A DNA stretch of 64,000 nt from Gammaproteobacteria bacterium. GTDB taxonomy: Bacteria; Pseudomonadota; Gammaproteobacteria; Xanthomonadales; Rhodanobacteraceae. Shown here piece by piece: positions 1 through 12,709 of this stretch. The first letter of the stretch is position 1; each line of letters begins with the position of its first letter. The notes under the pieces are model-generated. The model was not told where the DNA came from, made no database searches, and saw nothing but the letters and a program-made list of their open reading frames with translations. A program made the translations under genes and the position numbers. The stretch covers positions 1-64,000 of the forward strand of contig SHNG01000006.1 in the NCBI GenBank assembly GCA_004295005.1, written 5' to 3'.

Positions 1-62
1 AGCCGACCTACACGAAGGCGCCCCGCGCGATGCAGGTCGGTTGCAGGTCCGTTGCAGGTCGG
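1..62. repeat. 62-bp direct repeat, copy 1
   Basis: These 62 bases recur without mismatch at 293-354. Inside the unit the short motif TTGCAGGTC(C/G) occurs in tandem. The copy starts at the window edge, so the true repeat may extend further left. No coding sequence is apparent. Confidence 0.9.
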
Positions 63-116
63 ACTTCTATCCGACATGAGGTGTTTTGGGGGCAATGCTG
101 CACAGGCTTCTCTTGC

Positions 117-204
117 CGTCATTCCGGCGCAAGCCGGAATCCATTTGGTCTTCGAAAACACGTCATTGAAATCAAGATGGATCCCGGCTTGCGCCGGGAA
201 GACG
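117..204. repeat. Paired REP-type palindromic element
   Basis: The left arm 117-143 and the right arm 178-204 are inverted copies, matching at 24 of 27 positions. Each arm is itself a hairpin (ATTCCGGC-GCAA-GCCGGAAT in the left arm). Elements of the CGTCATTCCGGCGCAAGCC type are widespread intergenic repeats in Xanthomonadales and related proteobacteria. The two-arm layout resembles a BIME or small non-autonomous element. No transposase is nearby. Confidence 0.85.
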
Positions 205-292
205 CCTTGATCAGTTGCGGGGATGCCGCCATCGGCCGGTTGGGGCATTTCGCAAGCAATTTCGCCTGTCGGCTCCGACCCTTTGGGCCTTG

Positions 293-354
293 AGCCGACC
301 TACACGAAGGCGCCCCGCGCGATGCAGGTCGGTTGCAGGTCCGTTGCAGGTCGG
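293..354. repeat. 62-bp direct repeat, copy 2
   Basis: This is identical to 1-62, at a period of 292 bases. It is followed by two near-identical short units containing CCGTGGAACCGACATC (about 369-407), which continue almost to the parE stop codon. The whole stretch 1-424 carries no believable gene. Confidence 0.9.
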
Positions 355-424
355 TTCAAACGGCGCAGCCGTGGAACCGACATCTCGGTGTTGCCGTGGA
401 ACCGACATCCCGCCTGCTCGCCGT

Positions 425-2326
425 CTACATGTCCAGCGAGGCGAGATCGCCTTTTTCTTCCAGCCAGCTCTTGCGGTCGGCGGCGCGCTTCTTGGAAAGC
501 AGCATGTCCATCAGCTTCGAGGTTTCCATTTCACCATCCTCGAAGGCGTCGATGGTCAATTGAACCAGTCTGCGCGTGTCCGGGTTGATGGTGGATTCGC
601 GCAATTGGGTCGGGTTCATCTCGCCCAGGCCCTTGAAGCGGGTCACGCTGACCGCCCCACGGATCTTTTCTTCGCGGATGCGTTCCAGGATGGCATCGCG
701 TTCCGCCTCATCCAGGCAGTAGAACATCTGCTTGCCGACATCCACGCGAAACAGCGGTGGCATGGCGACAAACACATGGCCTTCGCGAACCAGTGCCGGG
801 AAATGCCGGTAGAACAACGCGGAAAGCAGGGTGGCGATGTGCAGGCCATCGGAGTCGGCGTCGGCAAGGATGCAGATCTTGCCGTAGCGCAATCCGGCGA
901 TATCTTGTTTGCCCGGATCACAGCCTATGGCCACGGCAAGGTCATGCACTTCCTGCGAGGCCAATACGCTGCCGGATTCAACCTCCCAGGTGTTCAGGAT
1001 CTTGCCGCGCAAGGGCAGGATCGCCTGGAAGTCCTTGTCGCGGGCCTGGCGCGCTGATCCTCCGGCGGAATCACCTTCAACCAGAAACAGTTCGGTGCGT
1101 GAAAGGTCGCTGGATGCGCAATCGGCGAGCTTGCCGGGCAGGGCAGGACCCTGGGTGATCTTCTTGCGGACAATCTGTTTCTCGGCCTTGAGCCGCAATG
1201 CAGCGCGTTCGATGGCGAGCTGGGCAATCTTCTCGCCGACATCGACGTGCTGGTTCAAATAAAGCGAGAAGCCATCGTGGGCGGCCGCTTGTACCAGGGC
1301 AGCGGCATCGCGCGAGGATAGGCGCTCCTTGGTCTGGCCCGAGAACTGCGGTTCCTGCATGCGAAGGGAAAGCACGAAACACAGGCGGTCCCAGACATCT
1401 TCAGGCGCGAGCTTGACCCCGCGCGGCAGGAGGTTGCGAAACTCGCAGAATTCGCGCAAGGCTTCGGTAAGGCCCGTTCGGAGTCCGTTGACGTGGGTGC
1501 CACCCTGCGCGGTGGGAATCAGGTTGACGTAGCTTTCCTGGGTCAGCTCGCCTTCCGGCAACCAACTGATGGCGAAATCAACCGCGCTTTTTTCGCGTTT
1601 CTGGCTGCCGATGTAGGGTTCAGCGGGCAGGTGCTCGGCATCGCCAAGCATGGAACGCAGGTAGTCGCGCAGGCCATCTTCGTAGTGCCAACTGATGTCC
1701 TCGCCGCTGGCTTCATCCTGCAGGCGAACATTGAGTCCGGCGCACAGCACGGCCTTGGCGCGCAATACGTGCTTGAGCTTCGGCAGCGAGATTTTCGGCG
1801 AGTCGAAATACTTCGGATCAGGCCAGAAACGGACCGTTGTTCCGGTGTTCTTCCTGCCAATCGTGCCAATCACTTCCAGCGCCTGGTGTCGATCTCCATT
1901 CCTGAAATCCATGCGATGGATTTCGCCGTTGCGGCGAATGCTCACCTCGACCTTGCTGGACAGGGCATTGACCACGGACACGCCGACACCGTGCAGGCCG
2001 CCGGAGAACTCGTAGTTGCGATTGGAGAATTTGCCGCCCGCATGCAGGCGGGTCAGGATCAATTCGACGCCGGGTATGCCTTCCTCGGGGTGGATGTCCA
2101 CCGGCATGCCGCGGCCGTCGTCGGTCACCGAGACCGAGCCATCCGCGTGCACGATGACCTCAATGGAATGGGCGTGTCCGGCAAGGGCTTCGTCAACCGA
2201 GTTGTCGACAACTTCCTGGACCAGATGATTGGGGCGCGAGGTATCCGTGTACATGCCCGGTCGGCGTTTGACCGGTTCGAGGCCCGAGAGCACCTCGATG
2301 TCTGCGGCGGTGTAGCGACTGCTCAT
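425..2326 (-). CDS. parE: DNA topoisomerase IV subunit B
   Basis: This 633-residue protein is the ATPase/Toprim subunit of topoisomerase IV, which with ParC decatenates daughter chromosomes. Visible motifs are the GHKL N-box (VVDNSVDEALAG), DDGRGMPVD, the ATP-lid GGLHGVGVSVVNALS, the Toprim EGDSAGGSA and DADSDGLHIATLL. The DADSDGLH form favours ParE over GyrB (DADVDGSH), as does the C-terminal LLSKKRAADRKSWLEEKGD. The reading frame stays open upstream to 2383, but family alignment favours the ATG at 2326 (MSSRYTAADIEVLSGLEPV). parC is not in the window. The gene stands alone, 81 bases downstream of the globin gene, and its 3' side is the repeat-rich segment 1-424. Confidence 0.97.
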   Translation of the reverse strand: MSSRYTAADIEVLSGLEPVKRRPGMYTDTSRPNHLVQEVVDNSVDEALAGHAHSIEVIVHADGSVSVTDDGRGMPVDIHPEEGIPGVELILTRLHAGGKFSNRNYEFSGGLHGVGVSVVNALSSKVEVSIRRNGEIHRMDFRNGDRHQALEVIGTIGRKNTGTTVRFWPDPKYFDSPKISLPKLKHVLRAKAVLCAGLNVRLQDEASGEDISWHYEDGLRDYLRSMLGDAEHLPAEPYIGSQKREKSAVDFAISWLPEGELTQESYVNLIPTAQGGTHVNGLRTGLTEALREFCEFRNLLPRGVKLAPEDVWDRLCFVLSLRMQEPQFSGQTKERLSSRDAAALVQAAAHDGFSLYLNQHVDVGEKIAQLAIERAALRLKAEKQIVRKKITQGPALPGKLADCASSDLSRTELFLVEGDSAGGSARQARDKDFQAILPLRGKILNTWEVESGSVLASQEVHDLAVAIGCDPGKQDIAGLRYGKICILADADSDGLHIATLLSALFYRHFPALVREGHVFVAMPPLFRVDVGKQMFYCLDEAERDAILERIREEKIRGAVSVTRFKGLGEMNPTQLRESTINPDTRRLVQLTIDAFEDGEMETSKLMDMLLSKKRAADRKSWLEEKGDLASLDM

Positions 2327-2407
2327 TGCGGTTGCGAAATTTGGGTGACCGCACATGGTGGCGGCAATGTCCGAATCAGGCAAGCCTCCGCGATCAGCCC
2401 GCTCGGA

Positions 2408-2845
2408 TTATTGGTAGATGACATCCTTGCGCGTGGGCGCAAGCCGGGCCAGCAGCTCATTTTGTGCAGCGCGAGGAATGTGCCGTTCCTGCATCACCTC
2501 AATCAGATCCTCAACCAGGCTGTTGAATTCCGCTTCGGTGATGTTCAGGCCGGTGTGCACTTCGACCAGTTCCTCGCCGGTATAGGTGCAAGGTCCGTCA
2601 ATGGTCATGCACAGGTATTCGACCAGCAGTTGGTGGAATCGCGCCATGTCGGTATTGGCGAACAACGGCGCAATCTGCGGATTGGCGTGGATGCGATCAA
2701 CGAGGCCATCGACAACGGCATTCAGCCCCTCCAGTTGGCCGAACTGGTCATACAGCGGTGCGCGCGACTGCGGGGCTGCACAAGCGGCCAGCAACACGGT
2801 CAGGGCAAGGACGTGAATCCGTCCCGTGTTCGCACGCTTCGTCAT
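2408..2845 (-). CDS. Lipoprotein truncated haemoglobin (group I type)
   Basis: This 145-residue protein starts with a lipoprotein signal (hydrophobic ALTVLLAAC, lipobox LLAAC, Cys at about residue 22) followed by a globin fold. YDQFGQLEGLNAVVDGLVDRI matches the truncated-globin A/B helices, and VEVHTGLNITEAEF matches the F helix with the haem-binding proximal His. Cytoplasmic truncated globins bind O2 or NO; a lipid-anchored version would act at the envelope, which is inferred from the signal alone. The ATG at 2845 overlaps the TGA of the upstream DUF3034 gene (ATGA), implying translational coupling. Two extra cysteines (CMTIDGPC) could form a disulfide in the periplasm. Confidence 0.85.
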   Translation of the reverse strand: MTKRANTGRIHVLALTVLLAACAAPQSRAPLYDQFGQLEGLNAVVDGLVDRIHANPQIAPLFANTDMARFHQLLVEYLCMTIDGPCTYTGEELVEVHTGLNITEAEFNSLVEDLIEVMQERHIPRAAQNELLARLAPTRKDVIYQ

Positions 2846-3765
2846 GGGCTCACCTGCACGGAAAGGTACCAACCACGTTGGCGATCATGATTGGCGATGG
2901 ATCCCAGATCGACCCAGGCAAGCACGGTTGAGACGTGCTTGTTGGGGAACCAGGCAATGAACACGTCGCGGAAGTCGTCCTCGCGCGCCACGCCGAGATT
3001 GTCCGGCTTCTGGCGGTACTCGATGCCGGCTGCGAAGGAGCGTGTGAACAGGATGGCCGCGGAAACTTCGGCTTGCAGGCTGCGACCTTCGCCTGGGCCG
3101 CCAAATCCGAGCAGGCCAAGCTGGTTGGCAGAGGTGGAGCGCAGGGTGCCGTTGACGAGCAGGTTGCGTCCTGCCGCCGCGCCAAGAAAAAGCTTGGTGG
3201 CACTCAGGTAAACGTCGGCGCCGTGGTCGTCTCGTGCCCCGAGGGCCAGCGGAATCGTGCCGTCCACGGAATCCTTGTACTGAACGCCCAGCGCCAGTTG
3301 TGGCCAGGGCGTGTAAACAACATCGCCGGCAATTCTCACCTTGATGCCGAATACGTTCTGGCGAAGCGTGGCTCCCGGCATTCCCAATTCATCCGCCACT
3401 GGTCCAAGATCAAGGCGTTGCTTTGCAGCGCTCAGTTCCACCCGGTTGTGCAGGTTGATGGCAACCCCGAGGTTGTCGAGGCCAAAATCCTCCACTTCGA
3501 CATGGGTTGCAAACGCGGTGACGCCGATCTGTTCCCGAGTTGCATAGCCGGTGAGCACGGCCCAGGGCACCAGGCCGCCGCCCGCACTGCCTTCGATCTG
3601 GCTTGCGCCACCCGTGGCCAACAGGCGGCCATCCGAGGCTGCGTTCGCCGCTCCGCAGGTTGAAATCAAGAGGGCCAGGCAAGCCAAGGCCGACCCGAGC
3701 GGAATAGGGATTTGCCTGTGCTGACCACAATCCACGTGCTGCAGGGACACGGTAGTAGCCTTCAT
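2842..3765 (-). CDS. DUF3034 family exported protein
   Basis: This 307-residue protein has an N-terminal signal peptide (core LACLALLISTCGAANA, cleavage near residue 43). The mature part opens with GRLLATGGASQIEGSAGGGLVPWA and is rich in alternating beta-type strands, as in the DUF3034 family. The family has no assigned function. The strand pattern and length suggest an outer-membrane or periplasmic beta-structure (inference). It is the first gene of a two-gene unit, since its stop overlaps the start of the lipoprotein globin. An upstream promoter would lie in 3766-4081. Confidence 0.8.
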   Translation of the reverse strand: MKATTVSLQHVDCGQHRQIPIPLGSALACLALLISTCGAANAASDGRLLATGGASQIEGSAGGGLVPWAVLTGYATREQIGVTAFATHVEVEDFGLDNLGVAINLHNRVELSAAKQRLDLGPVADELGMPGATLRQNVFGIKVRIAGDVVYTPWPQLALGVQYKDSVDGTIPLALGARDDHGADVYLSATKLFLGAAAGRNLLVNGTLRSTSANQLGLLGFGGPGEGRSLQAEVSAAILFTRSFAAGIEYRQKPDNLGVAREDDFRDVFIAWFPNKHVSTVLAWVDLGSIANHDRQRGWYLSVQVSP

Positions 3766-6579
<2,814 letters not shown>

Positions 6580-6631
6580 CCCTTCGCTATCCAGCTTTGC
6601 CGGTACCAAGGCAAGCGCGGATTGTTCGTGA

Positions 6632-7960
<1,329 letters not shown>

Positions 7961-7984
7961 GCCAGGCCGCGATTTGACACGTCC

Positions 7985-8296
7985 ATGTTGCGCTATCTGG
8001 CCCTGATCCTGCTGATTCTGGTCATCGCCCTGCAGATCAAGCTCTGGTTTGGGCAAGGTGGCATGAACGAGGTCTGGCGCCTGGAAAAAAGTGTGGCCGA
8101 GCAGAAGGAAAAGAACGAGGTACTGCGCGCGCGCAACGACGCGCTGGCGGCGGAAGTGGCCAACCTCAAGGATCGCGATGAGGCGGTTGAGGAGCGCGCG
8201 CGTTCCGAGCTTGGCCTGGTAAAGCCTGGCGAGAAGTTCTATCAGGTCGTGGAGCCGCCCAAGAAACCCGGCAGTCAGGATCAAGACGGTGACTGA
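7985..8296 (+). CDS. ftsB: Cell division protein FtsB
   Basis: This 103-residue bitopic inner-membrane protein has a short N-terminal membrane segment (LRYLALILLILVIALQIKLW) followed by a periplasmic coiled coil (about residues 30-75, heptads rich in E, K, L and V) and the conserved ARSELGLVKPGE motif. FtsB forms the FtsQBL complex of the divisome. It sits between eno and ispD as in E. coli. The last eight bases overlap the start of ispD. Confidence 0.93.
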   Translation: MLRYLALILLILVIALQIKLWFGQGGMNEVWRLEKSVAEQKEKNEVLRARNDALAAEVANLKDRDEAVEERARSELGLVKPGEKFYQVVEPPKKPGSQDQDGD

Positions 8297-8990
8297 TCGC
8301 GGATTCTGGTGCGTGGTGCCCGCGGCCGGGGCCGGGCATCGCATGGGGGGCGAAATTCCCAAGCAGCATCTGCGCATCGGCGGCAGAACCCTGCTGGCCT
8401 GGACCCTGGAGCGTCTCGCCTCGCATCCACGCATCGCGGGATTGATGGTGGTTCTTGCGCAAGGCGACGCGCATTGGGATGGAGTCGCCCAGTGGCTCGG
8501 CAAGCCGGTGCGCGTCGCGACCGGAGGCAGCACCCGCGCAGAATCGGTGCTGGCGGGCCTGCGCGCCTTGTCCCCTGAAGTTGCGCCGCAGGATTTCGTG
8601 CTTGTGCACGATGCCGCGCGGCCGCTGGTGCGCCATGCGGATATCGGGCGCTTGATGGACTTGGCCGTGGAGTCGGGAGGTGCGCTGCTCGCGGCTCCCG
8701 TGCGCGACACCTTGAAGCGCGCGGACTCGCGAGGCTGCGTGGAAACGACGGAATCCCGCGAATCGCGCTGGCGTGCAATGACGCCACAGATGTTCCGGCG
8801 CGGCCCGCTTGAATCTGCTCTTGAATCCGCCATAGCCGGTGGAATCAGTGTCACCGACGAAGCCATGGCCATGGAATTGAGCGGCTTGGCGCCCCTGCTG
8901 GTCGAGGGCAGCGACGACAACCTCAAGGTGACCACCGTGGCTGACCTGGCGCTTGCCGAATTCCTGCTGGGAGCCTGCGCGGCAGAATGA
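8289..8990 (+). CDS. ispD: 2-C-methyl-D-erythritol 4-phosphate cytidylyltransferase
   Basis: This 233-residue enzyme of the MEP isoprenoid pathway transfers CMP from CTP to methylerythritol 4-phosphate. The nucleotide-binding loop CVVPAAGAGHRMGGEIPKQHL, VLVHDAARPLV, the R-D-T-K region VRDTLKRA and the C-terminal SDDNLKVTTVADLALAE are typical. The chosen start is the GTG at 8289, in frame with the conserved FWCVVPAAG motif. It is usually followed directly by ispF, but here a 236-base gap with a palindromic element intervenes. Confidence 0.96.
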   Translation: MTDRGFWCVVPAAGAGHRMGGEIPKQHLRIGGRTLLAWTLERLASHPRIAGLMVVLAQGDAHWDGVAQWLGKPVRVATGGSTRAESVLAGLRALSPEVAPQDFVLVHDAARPLVRHADIGRLMDLAVESGGALLAAPVRDTLKRADSRGCVETTESRESRWRAMTPQMFRRGPLESALESAIAGGISVTDEAMAMELSGLAPLLVEGSDDNLKVTTVADLALAEFLLGACAAE

Positions 8991-9022
8991 ATTCGAAGCG
9001 AAATGGCGCTGACGCGATTCAG

Positions 9023-9078
9023 TGGATCAATCGGAGGGTGCGCATAGCGGGCACTATGCAAGCCTGAGAATTGATCCA
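9023..9078. repeat. Imperfect palindromic element between ispD and ispF
   Basis: The 56-base segment begins TGGATCAAT and ends ATTGATCCA (perfect 9-base terminal inverted repeats). It has a second inner pair, GCATAG and CTATGC (9042-9047 and 9054-9059), around a short loop. Because of the symmetry, both strands would encode similar peptides if translated. No protein gene is evident here. It looks like a dispersed palindromic repeat or a regulatory hairpin; it is not followed by a T-run, so a simple intrinsic terminator is less likely. Confidence 0.65.
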
Positions 9079-9226
9079 ATCATTCGATGGCAGCGGCGTT
9101 GCAGCCGGCTGGCTCCTGCCGCGCAGGCTCCTGGGCCGAAACCCATTTTGATTCGGGACAACGTGCTGCGCGGAGCGGGTTCGGGAAGTATCCTGATCGT
9201 CTTTTCTGGGAATTGCGGAAGCCAAA

Positions 9227-9781
9227 ATGCGAATCGGCCAGGGTTTCGATGTACATGCCTTCGGGCCCGGCAGTCACGTGGTGCTGGGTGGGGTGACCAT
9301 TCCGCACAGTCATGGCCTTGTTGCGCACTCGGATGGCGATGTCGTCATCCACGCCTTGTGTGACGCGATTCTCGGCGCCCTGGCCTTGGGCGATATCGGA
9401 AAGCACTTTCCGCCGAGCGACGAGCGCTGGCGTGGCGCCAACAGCAGCCGCTTCCTGCTGCACTGTGCGGGACTGATGATCGAGAAGGGATACCAGGTGG
9501 CGAATGCGGATGTCACGGTGGTCTGTGAGCGGCCGAAGGTCGGGCCGCATGCCGAATCCATGCGCGCCCATCTTGCGGCTGGCCTGGGTTGTCCTGTGGG
9601 TGATGTCAGCGTCAAGGCAACCACAACCGAGATGCTCGGATTTTGCGGGCGCGGCGAGGGAATTGCGGCAATGGCCGTGGTCCTGTTGCAACGCCGCCCG
9701 GCCTCAAGCACCGAAACTCCGGGCAATCCGGATTTGCAAAGCCTGATCGCGCAGCTGGATCTGGATCCTCTGAATGAGTGA
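9227..9781 (+). CDS. ispF: 2-C-methyl-D-erythritol 2,4-cyclodiphosphate synthase
   Basis: This 184-residue MEP-pathway enzyme cyclises the CDP-methylerythritol phosphate with loss of CMP. The zinc-binding DVHAF and the His of [29 protein letters not shown] are intact, followed by [17 protein letters not shown] (here ANADVTVV) and [19 protein letters not shown]. The C-terminal tail of about 25 residues beyond VLL is longer than usual. The last eight bases overlap the truD start. Confidence 0.96.
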   Translation: MRIGQGFDVHAFGPGSHVVLGGVTIPHSHGLVAHSDGDVVIHALCDAILGALALGDIGKHFPPSDERWRGANSSRFLLHCAGLMIEKGYQVANADVTVVCERPKVGPHAESMRAHLAAGLGCPVGDVSVKATTTEMLGFCGRGEGIAAMAVVLLQRRPASSTETPGNPDLQSLIAQLDLDPLNE

Positions 9782-10790
9782 GTTGCCTTGCGCGCACGGG
9801 GGACCACCCCTGCAGGGCGTGATGCGCGCGCATCCCGAGGATTTCCAGGTTGATGAGGTGCTCGGCTTCGCTGCGGATGGCAGTGGCGAGCATGCATTGC
9901 TCACAGTGGAAAAACGCGGCGCGAACACCGAATGGGTGGCCCAGCAGATTGCCCGATTTGCCGGCGTTCCTCCCTTGGCCGTGGGTTTCTCGGGTCTGAA
10001 GGATCGGCACGCGCTGACCCGGCAAGCATTCAGCGTGCACTTGCCCGGGTGCAAGGATCCGGATTGGCCTGCGATGTCGGTGGAAGGCGTGACCGTGCTT
10101 GCAACCACGCGTCATTCACGCAAGCTCAAGCGCGGAGTGCATCGTGCCAATCGATTCCTGATCCGCTTGCGCGATGTGTGCGGAGATCGGGTAGAGGCTG
10201 AACACCGGTTGCGCCAATTGCGCGAACTCGGTGCGCCCAACTACTTCGGCAAGCAACGCTTTGGACACGGCGCAGACAACCTGCGTGCCGCGCGTGAACT
10301 GTTTGCCGGCAAGCGCATGGGCAGAAGCCAGCGCGGATTCGCGCTTTCCGCAGCGCGCTCGGCCTTGTTCAATGCCGTTCTGGCCCGACGCGTGGCCGAG
10401 CAAACCTGGAACAAGGCGCTGCCTGGCGAGGTGTTCATGCTGGCCGGGACGCACTCCATTTTCGGGCCGCAGGCATTGGATGCCGAACTCCTTGAGCGCC
10501 TGCATCGGCATGACATCGATCCAACCGGTCCCATGTGGGGCGCAGGCGATCTGCGAACCCGCGACATGGTTGCCCAACTGGAGCGTGAAACCGTCCTGCG
10601 TGATGGGGAGTTGGCCACGGGTCTTGCCGCTGCCGAGCTGCGCCAGGAACGGCGTTCCCTGCGCATGATGCCGACGGACCTTGAAGCTGAATGGCTCGGC
10701 TCGGGTTGCCTGGAGCTGAGGTTTACTCTGCCCTCGGGAAGTTTTGCCACGTCCCTGATTCGCGAAATTGGCGTATTCAGCGAATCCTGA
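9774..10790 (+). CDS. truD: tRNA pseudouridine(13) synthase
   Basis: This 338-residue enzyme converts U13 of certain tRNAs to pseudouridine. It carries the TruD-specific catalytic motif [18 protein letters not shown] (catalytic Asp in GLKDR), [18 protein letters not shown] before it and [17 protein letters not shown] after it, which is the TruD family signature. The ATG at 9774 overlaps the ispF gene by eight bases. The ispF-truD-surE-pcm order is typical of gammaproteobacteria, but a lipoprotein gene and an opposite Smr gene interrupt it here. Confidence 0.96.
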   Translation: MSELPCAHGGPPLQGVMRAHPEDFQVDEVLGFAADGSGEHALLTVEKRGANTEWVAQQIARFAGVPPLAVGFSGLKDRHALTRQAFSVHLPGCKDPDWPAMSVEGVTVLATTRHSRKLKRGVHRANRFLIRLRDVCGDRVEAEHRLRQLRELGAPNYFGKQRFGHGADNLRAARELFAGKRMGRSQRGFALSAARSALFNAVLARRVAEQTWNKALPGEVFMLAGTHSIFGPQALDAELLERLHRHDIDPTGPMWGAGDLRTRDMVAQLERETVLRDGELATGLAAAELRQERRSLRMMPTDLEAEWLGSGCLELRFTLPSGSFATSLIREIGVFSES

Positions 10791-10836
10791 TTGGATTCCG
10801 GTCTGCGGCTTCCCATTGCTCCCTTGCCATTCTGCC

Positions 10837-10869
10837 TATAGTGAAGGTGATCGGTTTCGAACCGATCAC
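10837..10869 (+). promoter_or_regulatory. -10 element and perfect palindrome upstream of a small lipoprotein
   Basis: A -10-like TATAGT lies at 10837-10842. It is immediately followed by a perfect inverted repeat at 10847-10869: GTGATCGGTT, loop TCG, AACCGATCAC. The palindrome lies about 20 bases upstream of the lipoprotein start, in the predicted initially transcribed region, with a ribosome-binding site (CTGGAG) after it. It could be an operator for a dimeric regulator or a 5' UTR hairpin. No good -35 was found. Confidence 0.5.
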
Positions 10870-10888
10870 GCAACTACTGGAGATTGAC

Positions 10889-11104
10889 ATGAAACGCCTC
10901 TTGTTTTGTGCAGCTGCGGTATGCCTGTTGGTTTTGCCTGGGTGCGCGAGTACTGGCGAGAGCCGGTTCTCCAACGACGCCAAGTTTGTCGTTGACCAGG
11001 AATATGTGGATGCGGTCAATTCGGCCAGTCGCAAGATGGGTGTTCGGGTGACTTGGGTGAATCCACCCACCATCCGTGTGGAAAAAGGCGACATCCGCGA
11101 CTGA
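10889..11104 (+). CDS. Small lipoprotein of unknown function
   Basis: This 71-residue protein has a clear lipoprotein signal: MKRLLFCAAAVCLLVLPGC with lipobox LPGC, Cys at residue 19. The mature part of about 52 residues contains VVDQEYVDAVNSASRKMG and a predicted beta-strand pair VRVTWVNPPTIRV. I do not recognise the family. The ATG at 10889 is preceded by CTGGAG at good spacing. It has its own probable promoter with a perfect palindrome in the leader. It runs convergently into the Smr gene, with no space between the two stop codons. Confidence 0.75.
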   Translation: MKRLLFCAAAVCLLVLPGCASTGESRFSNDAKFVVDQEYVDAVNSASRKMGVRVTWVNPPTIRVEKGDIRD

Positions 11105-11680
11105 TCAATGTTCTTGCAGCAGGACGAGAACCGCCCCGGTTCCGCCCTGCGCAGGCAGCGCCGACGCGAACGCGAGTACATCCGCGCGTTGGCGCAGGAG
11201 TCGCTCGGTCATGCGCTTGAGAACCGGGCCGCGTGAAGCCGAGCGCAGTCCCTTGCCGTGAATGATGCGCACGCAAAATTCGCGTTGCCGGATGGCTTCA
11301 TTCAGAAACAGGGTGACAGCCGAACGCGCAACCGCCTCGGTCATCTGGTGCAGGTCCAATTCGGAACGAATGCTGTATTGGCCGCGCCGCAGGCGCTTCA
11401 ATATGCCCGCGGGTTGCCCGGGTTTCAGGTAATGGATTTCATCACCTTGCTCGATGCTGCCCGGATCAAAATCCCCGCTCAGCAACTCCTCTCGCACGGC
11501 TGCCTCGTCCCGTTCGAATTGCCGTGGCACCGGCTCCGGGCGAGGCGTGGCCGGAGTGGCTTCTGTCTCGCCCTGCAGGCGGCGCACGTTGCCGACTGCG
11601 CTGCGGAACAGATCCTTGTCATCCTGCGCGACCGTTGCACGCGGCGGGCGCGAACCTTTTTGTCGGGTTGGCCTTGGCAT
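11105..11680 (-). CDS. Smr/MutS2-domain protein (putative DNA endonuclease SmrA type)
   Basis: This 191-residue protein has a basic, low-complexity N-terminus (MPRPTRQKGSRPPR), an acidic middle and a C-terminal Smr domain from about residue 105. The two family motifs are ELDLHQMTEAVARSAVTLFL and VRIIHGKGLRS. The last strand, GTGAVLVLLQ, is typical. Stand-alone Smr proteins act as nicking endonucleases or ribosome-collision nucleases; the exact role here is unknown. The gene is antiparallel to its neighbours and splits the usual truD-surE pair. The start ATG 11680 was chosen because the in-frame extension upstream (to 11752) is not conserved-looking. Confidence 0.88.
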   Translation of the reverse strand: MPRPTRQKGSRPPRATVAQDDKDLFRSAVGNVRRLQGETEATPATPRPEPVPRQFERDEAAVREELLSGDFDPGSIEQGDEIHYLKPGQPAGILKRLRRGQYSIRSELDLHQMTEAVARSAVTLFLNEAIRQREFCVRIIHGKGLRSASRGPVLKRMTERLLRQRADVLAFASALPAQGGTGAVLVLLQEH

Positions 11681-11925
11681 CGATTGAATGGTTTCGGAGC
11701 AACTTGGACGGCACGAAGAATCGACGATGGCATGATGCGTTCCGGCTGACAAGCAATGTACCGAATACCATGGTCAATCCTTGCGCTTTCAGGGGCGCAG
11801 CCACGGCGGGTTGCGTTCAGCACCGGCGGTGAATCCGGTATGCTTCCGCTTTGAAGTTCAATTATCCGTCCTTGCTGGCGCGAGCGTTGGCAAGGTGCGG
11901 ATCTGCAATCCGCAGGAAGCCTTGC

Positions 11926-12699
11926 ATGCGAGTTCTGGTCAGCAACGACGATGGGGTCGACGCCCCGGGCATACTCATGCTCGCGAGGCATTTGGCCAGC
12001 ATTGGTGAAGTGGTCGTGGTGGCACCGGACCGGGATCGCTCCGGTGCCAGCAATTCGCTGACCCTGGACCAGCCGATTCGCGTCAAGCGCCTGGGCGATG
12101 ATCGATTCAGCGTGGCAGGCACTCCCACCGATTGCGTGTACCTCGCCTTGTCCGGAATGCTCAAGCTCATGCCGGATATCGTGGTCTCGGGAATCAACAG
12201 TGCCGCCAATCTGGGCGATGACGTGATCTACTCGGGCACTGTATCGGCTGCGATGGAAGGGCGTTTCCTGGGCTTGCCGGCGATTGCCGTTTCCCTGGCG
12301 AGCAGGGATCACAAGGGGCAACACTATGAATCCGCGGCCAAGGCCGTGTTGATGCTGATTCGCCGCCTGCTGGTCGATCCCCTGCCGGCCGATACCATTC
12401 TCAACGTCAACGTTCCCGATTTGCCGTGGGACGAGATTCGCGGCCTTTCCGTGGCGCGGCTTGGGCGTCGACACCGCGCGCCGGCATGCGTGGAACAGAT
12501 CGACCCGCGTGGACGTCCCATGTACTGGATCGGTCCACCGGGTGATGCCGAAGATGACGGTCCAGGCACGGATTTCCATGCCGTGCGCGAGGGCTATGTT
12601 TCCATCACGCCAATCCACGTTGACCTTACCCGCTACCAGGCACTTGAGAAGGTGGGCGGTTGGGTCAGTTCGTTGAACATGCAGGAAAGCGCTGCATGA
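11926..12699 (+). CDS. surE: 5'/3'-nucleotidase SurE
   Basis: This 257-residue metal-dependent nucleotidase (survival protein SurE) hydrolyses nucleoside monophosphates. The N-terminus [16 protein letters not shown] carries the metal-binding Asp pair, then [27 protein letters not shown] and [26 protein letters not shown]. The start is at 11926; an upstream in-frame ATG (11851) would add 25 residues that do not fit the family. pcm follows within 10 bases, as in E. coli. Confidence 0.96.
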   Translation: MRVLVSNDDGVDAPGILMLARHLASIGEVVVVAPDRDRSGASNSLTLDQPIRVKRLGDDRFSVAGTPTDCVYLALSGMLKLMPDIVVSGINSAANLGDDVIYSGTVSAAMEGRFLGLPAIAVSLASRDHKGQHYESAAKAVLMLIRRLLVDPLPADTILNVNVPDLPWDEIRGLSVARLGRRHRAPACVEQIDPRGRPMYWIGPPGDAEDDGPGTDFHAVREGYVSITPIHVDLTRYQALEKVGGWVSSLNMQESAA

Positions 12700-12709
12700 G
12701 TTGCGTGCC

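Noticed and set aside
1493..2890. 465-codon plus-strand frame across parE and the globin gene
   Set aside because: It runs opposite two genes with firm family matches and has no domain of its own.
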